In this document: positions 1 to 10,757 of the stretch, one piece after another
Position numbering within the stretch: position 1 is the stretch's first letter
Layout of the letters: each line of letters opens with the position of its first letter
Source of the DNA: Xylona heveae TC161
Lineage: Eukaryota > Ascomycota > Xylonomycetes > Xylonales > Xylonaceae
Direction of reading: 5' to 3'
Assembly (NCBI RefSeq): GCF_001619985.1
Contig: NW_017264193.1
Coordinates: forward strand, 2,299,726-2,363,725
Length of the DNA: 64,000 bases
Made by a program: the position numbers and the translations under genes
The notes under the pieces: generated by a model
Databases searched by the model: none
Seen by the model: the letters and a program-made list of their open reading frames with translations, nothing else
Told to the model about the DNA's origin: nothing

Positions 1-630
1 ACTCAAACTTGCTATCGACGGGATTGCTTCTCTATTTCCAACTAACTTTATATATTCTAGGAATTTGCATATAGTTTCAGTTTCAGTCACTGTTTGGCGC
101 TACTTGTTTTTGTTTCGATACGTTCAGCACATATCACACACATCGCTTCTAAAAATGCTAGAGCTCACCGTCGACACATTTGTACCAGGACGAGTGAGTG
201 TGGACAGAGAAGCAAGAGTAAATCGTGGAGATGTCGCATCAAAGAATGTCTCATCTCCCTCCCATGGTATCCCTCCGGACTCTTAATTGAGTCCGGCATC
301 TAGTTGTAACGTTGGCTAGGTTGTTGGTATCTGGGACGACATATCATTGTTATATCACATATTCAATTTCAATAGTCACAAAACAGGAGCTCTTCCGCTC
401 AGAATAAAAGTCATATTTTGAATACAAAATGTTGTTTCATATTTTTATGCCGCTTTGGGCGGCTTCATGCTGGATATCGTCGTTAGATTTATGCTACCCC
501 CCTTCCCACCGAGAATAACGCCATTCGCCTCTGCACGTAAACCACTTGCGTCCAAAGTGAGTAGAGTTGGTTCAAAACAAATACTTCAAGTATTACTAAC
601 AGCCAGTGGCCAGACCGGGCCGGTAGGAAT
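1..630. other. Left-edge non-coding stretch
   Basis: No reading frame here resembles a known protein, and none links by splice sites into the neighbouring gene. It lies downstream of the minus-strand DUF1264 gene, so its right end is probably that gene's 3' UTR. A gene truncated by the window edge cannot be excluded. Confidence 0.5.
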
Positions 631-1514
631 TTACGACTTCGCGCCAGATTTCCAAGCAGCATCCGCATCTACCGATCCATGTTAGCAAAACCCCCATATC
701 CAGCACTGGTAGAAGTTTCCCTTCTCACTTACCCGGGTGAATCTCCGGCTCTTTGATGTACTCTCTCAAACTAGCCTTTTGCTTGGAATCCACGCCAAAG
801 CGCCTGTCACGCTCGCCCACGTACTTCTCAAAGTCAAACTGACCGTCCTCCGTAAAACTGGTCATCAATTTCGGTGTGCCCAAGGGTAACTGGTGGCCCT
901 TGTCAACCTGCCAAAGGTGATACACCTTGCCGTAGAGGAAGACGACATCTTCCATTTCCTTGGTTTCAGCAACTTCCCACGCCGCGTTGGGCAACAATTG
1001 AGGACCAGGCATGATCAGCATGCCGCTCTTGACCTCGTACACATGGCTGTGCCAGAGCTTGCGCTCTTCAGAATCTAGTGTCTCGTAGAGTTTAGGAGTG
1101 ATCATGTATTCGACGCCCAACAAGCGCGCGTTGGGACCCGGTCCGTCATAGAGGATGCATTGGCGCATATCTGTAGTCGGGGATTAGCTGGGGTTGAACA
1201 GCTTCAATTGCGCCAGCAAGATTTCGATGTTTGCAAAAGAGCTGACCTTCGTTGACATGAGTGCAGTAATGATTCGTCTCGACACATCGGCCAGGCTCAT
1301 CGGCGTAGGCGTGGAACGCATTGAGATGCGCGCATACTTGTCGGATCGGCGTAAAATCCTGAAAGAGAGCCCAAGTCAGTCATAACGGATTTTTGGTTCT
1401 CTGATGAAAATATTTTACCTGTGCAACGGCAGCGCCGGTCTCGAGCACTCTGCTCTTAGTAGAGAGCGGGTCACCGGGGACGTCGTTGGTGATTTTGTGG
1501 CCTTCGCAGCTCAT
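631..1514 (-). CDS. DUF1264 family protein (oil-body-associated protein type)
   Basis: Four exons (1514-1419, 1358-1247, 1170-733, 668-631) close in frame to give about 227 residues. The product matches the DUF1264 family, known from plant oil-body-associated proteins and from many fungi. Recognisable family segments are the N-terminal half with [12 protein letters not shown] and ETNHYCTH, then a stretch with [19 protein letters not shown] and an aromatic/acidic C-terminal half. No signal peptide or membrane helix is visible. The biochemical activity of the family is not established; in plants it associates with lipid droplets, so a lipid-droplet or spore-storage role here is inference. The start at 1514 is the first ATG in frame with the conserved exons. 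The last exon is only 38 nt and rests on a GTAAGT donor and a TAG acceptor. A palindromic CRE (TGACGTCA) lies 187 bp upstream, suggesting bZIP/stress control. Confidence 0.85.
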
Positions 1515-1919
1515 ATCGAGAGGGTTGTCAACAAGATTGCACAATATAAACTATGCAAAATTAAATTCTTTTAAAAGAAAATGATGCGCATGCACTGTTT
1601 GCGACCAATGTTCGAGGTATTTATGTACTAGCGATGATTCGACCTTTTGTTTACGCCCTTTGAAGCATGCTTCGTTGAAATTAGGCGGGGTTGATAGAAT
1701 TGACGTCATAAATACACCACATATCTCCCAATGTTTACATAAAATTGAGGTAAGTTTCCTACAAGAAGACCTTATCGTGAAAAAGTGTGTTTTTATTTCA
1801 AAATTTATTCTACATTTTAGAATGTGCTGGTGGTGTTATTCTGTCGGACAAAGGGTAGTTAGTGTTGTACTTATCAGCCATGGACGACTAAAAGCTTGCA
1901 GAATTAAGAACATGTTGAA
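1515..1919. other. Intergenic region between DUF1264 and glyoxalase II genes
   Basis: About 405 bp with no supported gene. Both flanking genes are on minus, so this is the promoter of the DUF1264 gene plus the 3' end of glyoxalase II. It contains the CRE at 1701-1708. Confidence 0.6.
1701..1708. promoter_or_regulatory. CRE palindrome TGACGTCA upstream of DUF1264 gene
   Basis: A perfect 8-bp TGACGTCA is visible. This is the classical ATF/CREB binding site, used by fungal AtfA/AtfB-type bZIP factors. It lies 187 bp upstream of the DUF1264 start codon. Its function is inferred from the sequence only. Confidence 0.5.
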
Positions 1920-3195
1920 TCACTTGAAACTATTCTTCATCTGGCGCAAAGCTCCCATGACATCTACGGGATCCGTCTTTCCCGTTGCTTTCTGGATCTC
2001 CGGGTCCTATTGTATGGTTAGCTGTCTATTTTAATGCAGCTCTCAAAGTCCGATCCCTGGGCCAATATTGAACTCACGTTAACCCTCATGAAAACATTAT
2101 GCAGCTATATCAGATTTCAATGTTAGCTTGCCTCGACTACCCAATCTAGTTTGAATTAGGGCATCCTAGCGCACCTTTTCATCGCCAATGGTAAACTTGC
2201 CCTGAGTCTCTTTATGGGACTGTGCAAAAGCCTGCACCTTCTTCACAGCCTCTGATGGCAGAACCGAGGCACCGAATTTCATGTTGGCCTTGGTATATTC
2301 GTGGCCAGGCTATGAGCATATTAGATTAAATGGGCAGTTGGTGTTCTTCGGATAACTTACATAGACCTTCGTGTCGTCAGGCAAGGTCGCAAGAGTCTCA
2401 TTGAGCGCCTTGTGCATTTCCTCTGGTGTTCCTTCAAAGAAACGGCCACATCCTTGAGAAATTGACATTAGCTCCTTTTTTTCTAGCCCTTTGTGGCGCA
2501 ACGATACTTATTATTTGGGGAGGTGGGAAACTGGATCAAAGTGAAAGTCGATTACCTCCTATGAAGAGTGTGTCTCCGGTGAACACGGCGCGGTCACTTC
2601 CATCCTCAAAGAAATAGCAAATGCTGTCCTGGGTATGGCAAGGCGTATGAAGAGCTGTAACCTTGATACTCTTGCCAATGTTGAAAGTTGAGCCATGCTT
2701 TGGGGTTTCAGTCACCCTTTCACAGTCCTTGCCTCCAATGACGCCAAGACGACCAAATAGTTTCAACTAGATCCTTGTTAGAATTGGATTGGTATTGGCA
2801 TGTGTTAGAGACGAAGATACCATTTCACTGTTGCCTCCAGCATGATCCCAGTGACTGTGACTTGTGTTAGCTTATGGTCCTATCCTCGGGATCATGTGAC
2901 ACTGACTGGTGAGTATTTACAATGGACGTCAAATTGATGCTTCCAGAATCAATATGCTTCTTCAATACAGGAGCAACTCTGACAGACTCTTAGTAAAATG
3001 GCATCAGATTTTGTCCGATTAATGGATGCTTACTCGGAAGGATGTGCGGGGTCAATTATCACTGCGTCCTTTGAACTATCGTCGACCACAAGATATGCGT
3101 AGTTATCGCTGGACCCCTCCCCTACATGAAATTGGTAACTTGTCGCAGATATCCAATATATTTAGCTTACACATGGGAATCGATTGAATATGCAT
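1920..3195 (-). CDS. GLO2: Hydroxyacylglutathione hydrolase (glyoxalase II)
   Basis: Nine small exons (3195-3171, 3121-3034, 2978-2907, 2854-2821, 2766-2556, 2452-2361, 2309-2175, 2104-2078, 2006-1920) join in frame to give about 256 residues, the normal length. The enzyme hydrolyses S-D-lactoylglutathione to D-lactate and glutathione, the second step of methylglyoxal detoxification. The metallo-beta-lactamase metal motif THHHWDH is near residues 60-67, created across the exon 3/4 junction. HTPCHT lies near 117, FTGDTLF near 138 and PGHEY near 175, supplying the remaining binuclear-metal ligands. The start MHIQSIPMW is typical of the family. No mitochondrial targeting peptide is apparent, so the cytosolic form is likely. 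A Tc1-like transposon sits about 260 bp upstream of the start. Confidence 0.95.
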
Positions 3196-3473
3196 CGCGC
3201 GAGAGTTTAAATTCTGCGTCTATCATTAGCGCGATGAAAGCCAGAGGTGGAAAAACTCACAGAAATAGGTCGTTTAAGTGTATTTGCGAAGGTATTTTTA
3301 AACAGCGTCCCCCTGAAAAGCAACGAATTCATTGAAAAAGAGTAAAGCTCAGGAATATGGGCTCAAATAATTCAGACCACTAAGAAGGGCGTGTTTGTTG
3401 ATGACGTTTGGTCAAATCATTTCGGTTGGCCCATTTGCTTATCGCAGATCTTATCAGACCGGCCCTGTGCCGA

Positions 3474-3585
3474 GCAACGCTGTTGACAAAAGGGTTGGCG
3501 TGGGTGGGACTTAGGTCATCTGGTCGGTGCGGTCGGAGGTACATCTGGAGGATAGGGGGATACACACGCGATGGCATCAACAATG
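3474..3585 (+). repeat. Left terminal inverted repeat (112 bp perfect)
   Basis: Reverse complement of 4695-4806 with no mismatch seen. It begins GCAACGCTGTTGAC and runs into the transposase leader. Confidence 0.9.
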
Positions 3586-3596
3586 CCATCACCATC

Positions 3597-4655
3597 ATGC
3601 CTCCTGGTGTTCCATGGGATACTCCTCAACGAAATAGTGTCATTCATTTCAAAATCCAGAACCTATCAAATAAAGATGTCTCCGAAAAAACTGGTGTCCC
3701 TTCTCGAACTGTGAGCAGGATATTCAATGCATTTCTTGAGGTAGCAGCACGTACTTGTCGTGTGCAAAACCACACTGGTCGGCCCAAGAAGATAACTCCT
3801 GAAATGATAAAGTCAGTGATCCCACAGCTCAATTGCTATTGCATGTGTTCCCTGAGCTGGGAAGAGCTCTTAGAAGAGCTTGGATGGGAGATATCTTCTC
3901 GCACATTACAGCGGGAGATGAATAGACATGGTTATTTCAAGCGTTGGGCTTCAAAGAAGAGATACTTGACTGCAGAGCAACGACACAAAAGAGCCAATTT
4001 TGTAGCAGAACACCAGCATTGGGACCTTGAGAAATGGAAATCTGTCTTCTTTACTGATGAGGTACATTTTGCCCTCAATATGACTGGGACAGACTGGGTC
4101 ATTCGGACAAAAGGAGAGCGTTACTGTGTGGAATGCATACAATTCAACTTCAAAAAATCACCAGCATTATTCCATTGTTGGGCCATGGTTGGCTTTGGGT
4201 ACAAATCCAAGCTTGTTTTCTATGATACAGCTGCTCGAGGAGGCAATTTGACACAGGAAGAATATAGGGATAAAATTCTAAAGGAGCACGTAGCTCCAGA
4301 ATTCGAAAGGCTTCAGCAAGAAGGTCAATACAAAATCCTACAAGAAGATGGAGATGGCAGCCATGGAACCCGAAGCTTGTGCAATCCTGTTCGAGAATAC
4401 AAGAATGATCAAGGCATCAACCATTTCATGAACTGGCCACCATATTCAGCAGACCTGAATATTATTGAGAATGTATGGAGGATTTTGAAACAACGGGTAA
4501 AGCGCTGGAAGGCTCGCACGGAAGAGGAGCTCAAGAATGCTATCTTAGTTGAATGGGATGCGATCAGTCAGGAGGAAATCAATAAGCTTGTTGAATCTGT
4601 GCCACAGCGCATTAGAAAAATGTATGAGCGACAGGGGAATCATACAGGTCATTAA
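3597..4655 (+). CDS. Tc1/mariner-family transposase
   Basis: An uninterrupted frame of about 352 residues from the first ATG inside the element. It carries out cut-and-paste transposition through a DDE catalytic domain. The N-terminal part (residues about 15-120) looks like a helix-turn-helix DNA-binding region, with KDVSEKTGVPSRTVSRI typical of the first helix-turn-helix. The catalytic residues visible are D in FFTDEVHF, D in LQEDGDGSH and E in SADLNIIENVW. Counting gives 39 residues between the second D and the E, longer than the 34 of classical Tc1. The frame is open upstream to 3408 but without an ATG, so 3597 is the sensible start. It looks intact. Confidence 0.88.
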   Translation: MPPGVPWDTPQRNSVIHFKIQNLSNKDVSEKTGVPSRTVSRIFNAFLEVAARTCRVQNHTGRPKKITPEMIKSVIPQLNCYCMCSLSWEELLEELGWEISSRTLQREMNRHGYFKRWASKKRYLTAEQRHKRANFVAEHQHWDLEKWKSVFFTDEVHFALNMTGTDWVIRTKGERYCVECIQFNFKKSPALFHCWAMVGFGYKSKLVFYDTAARGGNLTQEEYRDKILKEHVAPEFERLQQEGQYKILQEDGDGSHGTRSLCNPVREYKNDQGINHFMNWPPYSADLNIIENVWRILKQRVKRWKARTEEELKNAILVEWDAISQEEINKLVESVPQRIRKMYERQGNHTGH

Positions 4656-4694
4656 TTAGCTGAATTGAATTTCATCGCATCTATCTATTGATCC

Positions 4695-4806
4695 CATTGT
4701 TGATGCCATCGCGTGTGTATCCCCCTATCCTCCAGATGTACCTCCGACCGCACCGACCAGATGACCTAAGTCCCACCCACGCCAACCCTTTTGTCAACAG
4801 CGTTGC
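4695..4806 (-). repeat. Right terminal inverted repeat (112 bp perfect)
   Basis: Exact inverted copy of 3474-3585. Confidence 0.9.
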
Positions 4807-4818
4807 GAGAGTGTGATA

Positions 4819-5500
4819 TTGGGTTCGATTCCTAATGGCGCTGGTGGAGTTGGTTGTACCGTTTTCTGGCCCCGCATTTGAGCACGCGTGGATCATGGTT
4901 GCTTCATCACAAAACACCGTGGGTTTCCTGGGTTTGTTTAACCAAATAGATCACTTGTAGTTAATTTGTGGAGGGCATTCATTCGTTGAGTTCAGTTTTG
5001 GGGGGTGGCTCGCTACCTGGAAGCTTTACCACGCTCGTTAGATGTCAACAGGAGCTTTATAGTGATTCCAGGTTAATGTTTGTGTCAGTGCATTTGGAGC
5101 ATGACCAGAGGATTCTAGGCGATCGATGTACTGAATCGGTATGAAAGGTAGGTAGAGAAACAAAATAGGTTACGTATACGTATAGTTTGATATAAATTAC
5201 CTGATTCTATATGTACCCGAATTACGAATACTATTATATTTCTAAGCCTCCGCTGTCCGAGTCAGACAAAGATCTACAGTTTAATTCATCTACTTTAACT
5301 ATTAAGTTGTAAGTTATACAACCCCTACGGGCGTTCAATCTGTTTAGAGAATTCATTGAACTGTATGATCTCGATAGCGTTGAAGCATAGTTTTGTTTTC
5401 CAGACTTATCCAGGTATATTTGACGCAACCAAGTCCAAAACTAATGTATATTCGTAGACGGCTTGGCTTCATTCGTTAAGGTCTCGTTCAAGTCAATCAA
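4819..5500. other. Non-coding stretch between transposon and NAD kinase
   Basis: About 680 bp with no recognisable coding sequence. It is AT-rich toward 5160-5420. It is probably the 3' UTR and flank of the minus-strand NAD kinase gene. Confidence 0.5.
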
Positions 5501-7311
5501 CTATTTCGATTTTACCCATTCTTTAAAGGCTTTTTGCCTCTGTCGAGAATTCCACTGTAGAGTCCTTTGTATACCTGTGATCCAATCTTCGTTCCTCCTG
5601 CCTGGTGGGAGAATGCTTGGAAAAGGGTACCTCGAAGCAGAGATTGTCACGTAGTCTCCGGGGAATAATTCAACTCTATACGCTCTCAGCATCTCCGCAA
5701 ACCATAACGTATTATAAAAGACTCACCTTTCACGGCCGTCGAAGCTGGCCCAAGAACTTGTCCGAGCATCATAAGGAACGGCAATACGTAGGACAATTGT
5801 ATCCGGAAGTATAATAGGTCTGAAAGACAACGTGTGGGCGCAGATGGCAGTGACAAGGATAACCGGATTGTCAGGGTGGCAGAGAGACCCGCCTGCGGCT
5901 AAGTTATATGCTGTTGACCCTGTTGGGGTAGCAACGCAAATTCCGTCGGCCTGGACAGTAGTGAAATGCTCGTCGTCGCCGAAGAGTTCTATTGTGGACA
6001 TGGCTGAAAGCCGGTCAGCATCGAAGACGGTATCACCTTCATCATGAACCTACTTGGATTTGGGCCGCGGTCGACAACCACATCATTCAAAATTTCATGA
6101 GTCTTCTCCGGTTTGTGCGTGCGATGATCATCCGACTCCTCTCCAACAAGCTCCTCAACAATGTCTCGGCGAACGCCTTCTTTGTCTCGTTTTTGTGACC
6201 TCATGATGGTGCCTTCGAATCTGAGACGAAGACTAACTGTGAAACCGTCGCGGAACCCTTTTGTGAGAGTCTCCTGATAACCATCATAGTCGTATTTCGT
6301 AAGAAAGCCTAATGATCCCAATGAAAAGGATAGAACAGGTGGTACTACTCTCTGAAATAGCCAGCTCGCATACAAAACCGTGCCATCGCCTCCAAGCTTC
6401 TTGAAGTTAGTCGAAGAGAGCGGTTTCAAAAGATAGAAAGCTTTTCACCCACAGAAATTAGGAAATCGAACAAGTTCGGGCGTCTAGCACAAAGTTCGGG
6501 CGTCCAAAACTTCAAACGAGTCTCAGCCGAAGGGTATTTTTTCAATAACCCAGCTTTGTCAAACAATTTGTTATCCTCCAGAGTGCTTTCAACGTAACTG
6601 CGACCCGTAAGTCTCAAAAAGTGGCGATCATCAACGCGCTAGGCCAGACTTACACAGTATATGCGGTATCCCGTTCAGATGAGAGTAACCAATCGGTCAC
6701 TTCTCTTGTGTTGGCAATGAGAGTCTCATCGTGCGCTTTGGTCAGGATGAATATAGTCCGAACCTGAAGCTTCATTTTAATGCCAGCCAGCCTTTTGGAG
6801 AGCCTCCGCACACCCCAAGCCATATCTGACAGTTCCTTTTTTGTAAGCAACCGAGAGCGAGTCATCGCCTCCTCGTCTTCAGCGAGCTTATCTGCAGTTC
6901 TACTCTCTGCAATCCCATCATGACTAGGTTCAGCGTCGGGCGATTTCCCCTCACGTTCCAATAAAGAATGCACAATGCAGGATGTATTCTTCCGAGGCAT
7001 TACCGGGCGCGTACGTGGGTATTCATTCGGGACAAGGGACGACTTCCGACGTCGAGTGCTTTCGTCATCAAACTCAACCTTGAATAGGAATTAGATCAAT
7101 GCGAGACGATATTGGGCAGGGGAAGTGACAAACCTCGAGCTTGCTCTGATAGTCAGAGTCGTCGCTTGGTTCGGATTCCACATTGTCCTGAAACTGGAGC
7201 AGGTTAATGCTACCGCATGAGACAAGAGATGAATGAAATACATACGTCCAATTTCAAATCATTGAGGTCGGGAACGACATCATTTTGGCGTGGAAAGTAC
7301 GACCCGCTCAT
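5501..7311 (-). CDS. NAD(+) kinase
   Basis: Seven exons (7311-7246, 7187-7134, 7078-6654, 6597-6453, 6396-6054, 6003-5727, 5675-5501) join in frame to about 494 residues, usual for fungal cytosolic NAD kinases of the Utr1 type. The enzyme phosphorylates NAD to NADP with ATP. The nucleotide motif LGGDGT is at about residues 231-236, formed at an exon junction, and the glycine-rich [10 protein letters not shown] is near 368-377. The C-terminus has [15 protein letters not shown] and a [13 protein letters not shown] block. The N-terminal 200 residues are charged and low in recognisable motifs, probably regulatory. The stop used at 5501 follows GTAAAATCG after KEW; another small exon beyond it is possible, so the last few residues are uncertain. 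It is divergent from LAS1 across a 588-bp shared promoter. Confidence 0.92.
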
Positions 7312-7899
7312 CTCTAGGGTATGAAAGGCCAAACGGCCTCAATCCGTGGTGATAGAATCGTTAAAGGGCTAATGGGGGTGTTCGTGTGTCTGGACAGACC
7401 CTGACTTGGGGTTCTTAACTGGTTTTTTGTCCCATGTAATGTATGACACTTGAGTATGTTCATAAACAATGGCACGGCCTTGATGCGCAGTCAATTGGTG
7501 GGGTGGGAAGTCGTAATATAAATGTGGGCTGTTCATAAAGCTCACTGTAAACCGCCTAAACCAGTCCAACTGGGGTTAAGCGCAACAATGGGGTTTAAGC
7601 AGTGTTCGGCTAGCCGGTGAGCTACGGTAGCGATCTGTAATCGATAAGTCAGGGTGCCGGCCTGCCGACAAGCAATAATGTGCGACTTTCCCTCTGAACC
7701 CCCACATAACTCCCGATAAAGGAGGGATTCGATAGATGACTAATCCCGGAAATTATCCCATTCCCGCGTCACTTGCCTTCGAGGCCAATTTTTGTAATTT
7801 TTGTTTATGGTGGACAAAAAACTCCATTAACCTTCACTGGCTCTCTCAAATGTCGCCATACATTCCCAAATTGTCGCCGCTTTGAGAAAGTATCCAAAT
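7312..7899. other. Bidirectional promoter between NAD kinase and LAS1
   Basis: 588 bp with no supported gene. The two flanking genes start at its ends and diverge. Short frames inside have no resemblance to known proteins. Confidence 0.55.
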
Positions 7900-9411
7900 A
7901 TGCCACAAATAGTGGTGACGCCTTGGAGGCATCATTCGGAACTTGTCAAAGTTCGCGCACAATTTTATCCTCCTCCGCATGCCCAGGAAGACGAGCGACG
8001 AAATGCAGTCAACCTGGTAGTGCCTCCTCCCTTGATACTTATTCACCCAGTCCCGAGCTAAAATTTGGGCTTGTATAGGTCGGAGCCTGGAAACTTAGAG
8101 GAAACCTCCCTCATACCGTAGAATCCACTGCCCTCCTAACCGATGCAATGCTTAACGATGAAGGAACCAGCTCGTCAAGCTATTCGATCCGAGCAACATA
8201 TGCGACTGCTTTTTGCAGGTAATTATGAACTTCTGACATCAGTCGGTATCTGCTGACCGTGGAAATGCAAACTATTACAGATTCGTCACTGGGCTGATGG
8301 ATTCCAACCAAACCAAGGGACGAAAGCAATCGATGTACGAGCTTGCCAAACAAGTCGGTCTGCCCGCATCGTTTGTCGAACTCCGTCATCAAGCTACACA
8401 CGAAGAAATACCACCGCTCCTTGTCCTTAGACAGGCCGCATCCCGTTCGCTACAATGGCTTTGGCGGTACTATTGGTGCTCAATTGATGTGCGAAGCGAT
8501 ATACTAGAGGGAGAAGACGATGTAGCTGAGGAGGGATTGATACCGATCAAGGACAAATTCCGAGAACTATTGCGACCCCACGTCAAAGCTCAAGTCGAAC
8601 AAGCAAAACTAGGGAAATTTTCATACCGATCAAACGAGCTTTCAAACAAAACTTATGCAGATATCTGTGACCGTTGTCTCAGCATTTGTAAAAAGAAACA
8701 AGAGGACTTCCGCGTGCTCGCTGGGGTTTTACTGGAGACTAAGTTCCTTGTCCCTTCAAACAGAAGGTGAGTACCGATTTTTGGTTTATCAATGGATTTA
8801 ATTGCTTTCTGACCAATCAAAGCCTTGGTTCTGGTATGGAGGCTGCATTTGCGATGTGGGATGACTTTCTCAAATACCTTACTGGACGCGAGCGAGATTT
8901 TCTTTCGGCAGTCTTAGAGGAGATGGCGGCCATGCTCGTACAGCCATCGCGCCTCGATATCAAAATTGATGCGTATCGTGAAGCCGTCTACCTTTGGCTC
9001 ATTCACCTTCTCGAATCCGACACGTGGAAAGCAAGAAGACGAAGATGCTTTTCAAGCGTGAGAAGCGTAATAGCGACGTGCATCATGAGTCCGAACCATT
9101 GGACTCGCCGAGTCTCAACACGTCTTGTTGAGTCTGGAAGCCAAGAACTCAAAGACGAATTTGGAGAGCTGGTGGAGTTGCAAACTATAGAGATGGGAGA
9201 GATCGAAGGGGGTTCCAAGTCGAATGAAGAGGAGAAGGCTGCGGCGTACAGCAATAACTACGCACGGCTTCTGGAAAAGGAGACTACGGATGAAGACCGC
9301 GTTGGGAATGAGGATCGGCGACTGAAACGTCAGAAGACGCAGCCATCCTTGCAGAACGGGTGGTCAAAATGGGATGGCCCATGGCTGCCAAAGCCTATCG
9401 GCGTCGTGTAA
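7900..9411 (+). CDS. LAS1: Las1 pre-rRNA processing endonuclease
   Basis: Four exons (7900-8016, 8079-8218, 8281-8766, 8823-9411) give about 443 residues. Las1 is the HEPN-type nuclease that cuts the ITS2 spacer of pre-rRNA together with the Grc3 kinase in the nucleolus. The N-terminal HEPN domain covers about residues 5-160. It holds the family signature TPWR near the start, [12 protein letters not shown], and the catalytic RHxxTH motif at about residues 121-126 (ELRHQATHE). The aromatic block LQWLWRYYW follows. The C-terminus is acidic and lysine/arginine-rich, and ends with a short [13 protein letters not shown]-like tail typical of Las1 C-terminal peptides that contact Grc3. Splice signals are canonical. 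Confidence 0.92.
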
Positions 9412-9805
9412 AAGGCTTGTTTTTGGGAACGGCGTTTCGGGATAAAGGGAAAAACTCACAGGTAGGCCGTATTTGGATGACATTCATAGATTATTTATAC
9501 CTCCATCGCAGAAAAGTGCGAAGAATTTTTTGTAAAAGATAGCTTAAAATTTATACCTGTAATGGCGACCTTGGACTATAATAATGTTTGCCGCTTTCAA
9601 GGCGAAGTACATTTGTGCGCAGATGTTCGTTCTAGTCCACCGTATGCGTCTCCGACATCTCCAGCTTTAATTGAATATCAACTCTCTACGAGTCTCGAGT
9701 CAGTAGTCACACTCGGAGATACGCCTCGAAACGGACGGTACACGATTTACCTCATATTCGCTCTAGCTGGTCTATGCATATCGAGTTGGAAATAACGTTC
9801 CTCTC
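9412..9805 (+). other. Intergenic region LAS1 to TRS31
   Basis: 394 bp containing the LAS1 3' UTR and the TRS31 promoter. No coding or RNA feature is recognised. Confidence 0.5.
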
Positions 9806-10579
9806 ATGAATGCTCCTCAAGCTTCCGCTGTGCCGGCTGCGCCGGCCGCGCTACAGCAGCCAGCTCAGCGTGCTTCAGTCGGTGGTTTAAGATATCCTAC
9901 GAATCGGAAAACCATATACGATCGCAATCTCAATCGCAGCAGGACATCAGAACTTAGCAAGGCCAGCTTTGCTTATCTCTTTGGGGAAATGGTCAGCTAC
10001 GCGCAAAGACGGGTAACGGGTATTCAAGACCTGGAGCGAAGGTATGTAATCAGAATCCAACGAGTCACCTTGGTGTCTCGAGTCGTTAGACAGCCGCAAT
10101 TAGGGATTCAGCATGACTAACTCTTGCATCTTTGAGTAACTAGGCTCAATGTTCAAGGTCATCCGCTTGGTCTCCGACTGCTTGATCTGCTCCTCTATCG
10201 CGAACCTACCCGCTCCGTCCAGCGACCGACTCGTATCTTACCTCTATTACAATTCATAACAACTACACTATGGAAGCATTTGTTCTCCCGATCAGCGGAC
10301 GCTTTGGAACGCTCTAAAGACAACGAGGACGAGTATATGATCAGCGACAATGACCCTCTCGTCAACCAATACATCAGCGTACCAAAGGAGATGAACCAAT
10401 TGAATTGTGCCGCATATGTTGCTGGAATTATAGAGGGGATTTGTGATGGAACAGGATTTGCCGCGCGTGTGACCGCCCACAGCGTGCCCACCGAATTATG
10501 GCCAGCAAAAACTGTCTTTTTGATAAAATTCGAACCTGAAGTAATGGAGAGGGAGGCCTTTTTGGAGAAGGCACGGTAG
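9806..10579 (+). CDS. TRS31: TRAPP complex subunit Trs31 (TRAPPC5 / Bet3 family)
   Basis: Two exons (9806-10041 and 10144-10579) give about 223 residues. Trs31 is a core subunit of the TRAPP complexes, which act as Rab exchange factors for Ypt1 in ER-Golgi traffic. The first 35 residues are Ala/Pro-rich and probably disordered. The Bet3-like fold then begins with YDRNLNRSRTSELSKASFAYLF, a strong TRAPPC5 signature, followed by MVSYAQRRV, the GLRLLDLL helix and a C-terminal core with VNQYISVPKEMNQLNCAAYVAGI and TAHSVPTELWPAKTVFLIKF. The gene is convergent with the MFAP1 homologue, whose stop lies 178 bp downstream. Confidence 0.95.
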
Positions 10580-10757
10580 TTAGGTTGACTTTAATCTTCT
10601 CCTCAAAGAGATACAGCTAATCTGTACACGCATGGGCATCGGCGTCACGGCATTTCAGGGCGTTGTGGGGGTACGAATATTTGTTTGAGATGCGAACTTA
10701 TTGCAAGACAATAGGGATATCATTAGTTTTTCTTTTCATGGCCAGATATTATGTTGA

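Larger units (their letters stand above)
3454..4816 (+). mobile_element. Tc1/mariner-type DNA transposon with long perfect TIRs
   Basis: Positions 3474-3585 and 4695-4806 are perfect inverted copies of each other over 112 bp by direct comparison. Between them is one open transposase frame. Outside the perfect arms both sides begin TCA next to TA (3452-3453 and 4817-4818), which would fit the TA target duplication of the superfamily and an element of about 1.36 kb. The left outer segment is about 10 bp longer than the right, so the exact ends are uncertain; the minimum element is 3474-4806. Identical arms and an open transposase frame indicate a recent insertion. It lies between GLO2 (upstream side) and the 3' end of the NAD kinase gene. 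Confidence 0.85.

Noticed and set aside
1660-2034. 124-codon plus-strand frame near the CRE
   Set aside because: Overlaps the 3' exons of glyoxalase II on the other strand and has no recognisable domain.
4819-4850. tRNA-like T-arm (GGGTTCGATTCC) next to the transposon, suggesting insertion into a tRNA gene
   Set aside because: The five-base T stem pairs, but the 7-nt acceptor strand has no partner on either side of the element and no A box or anticodon arm fits.
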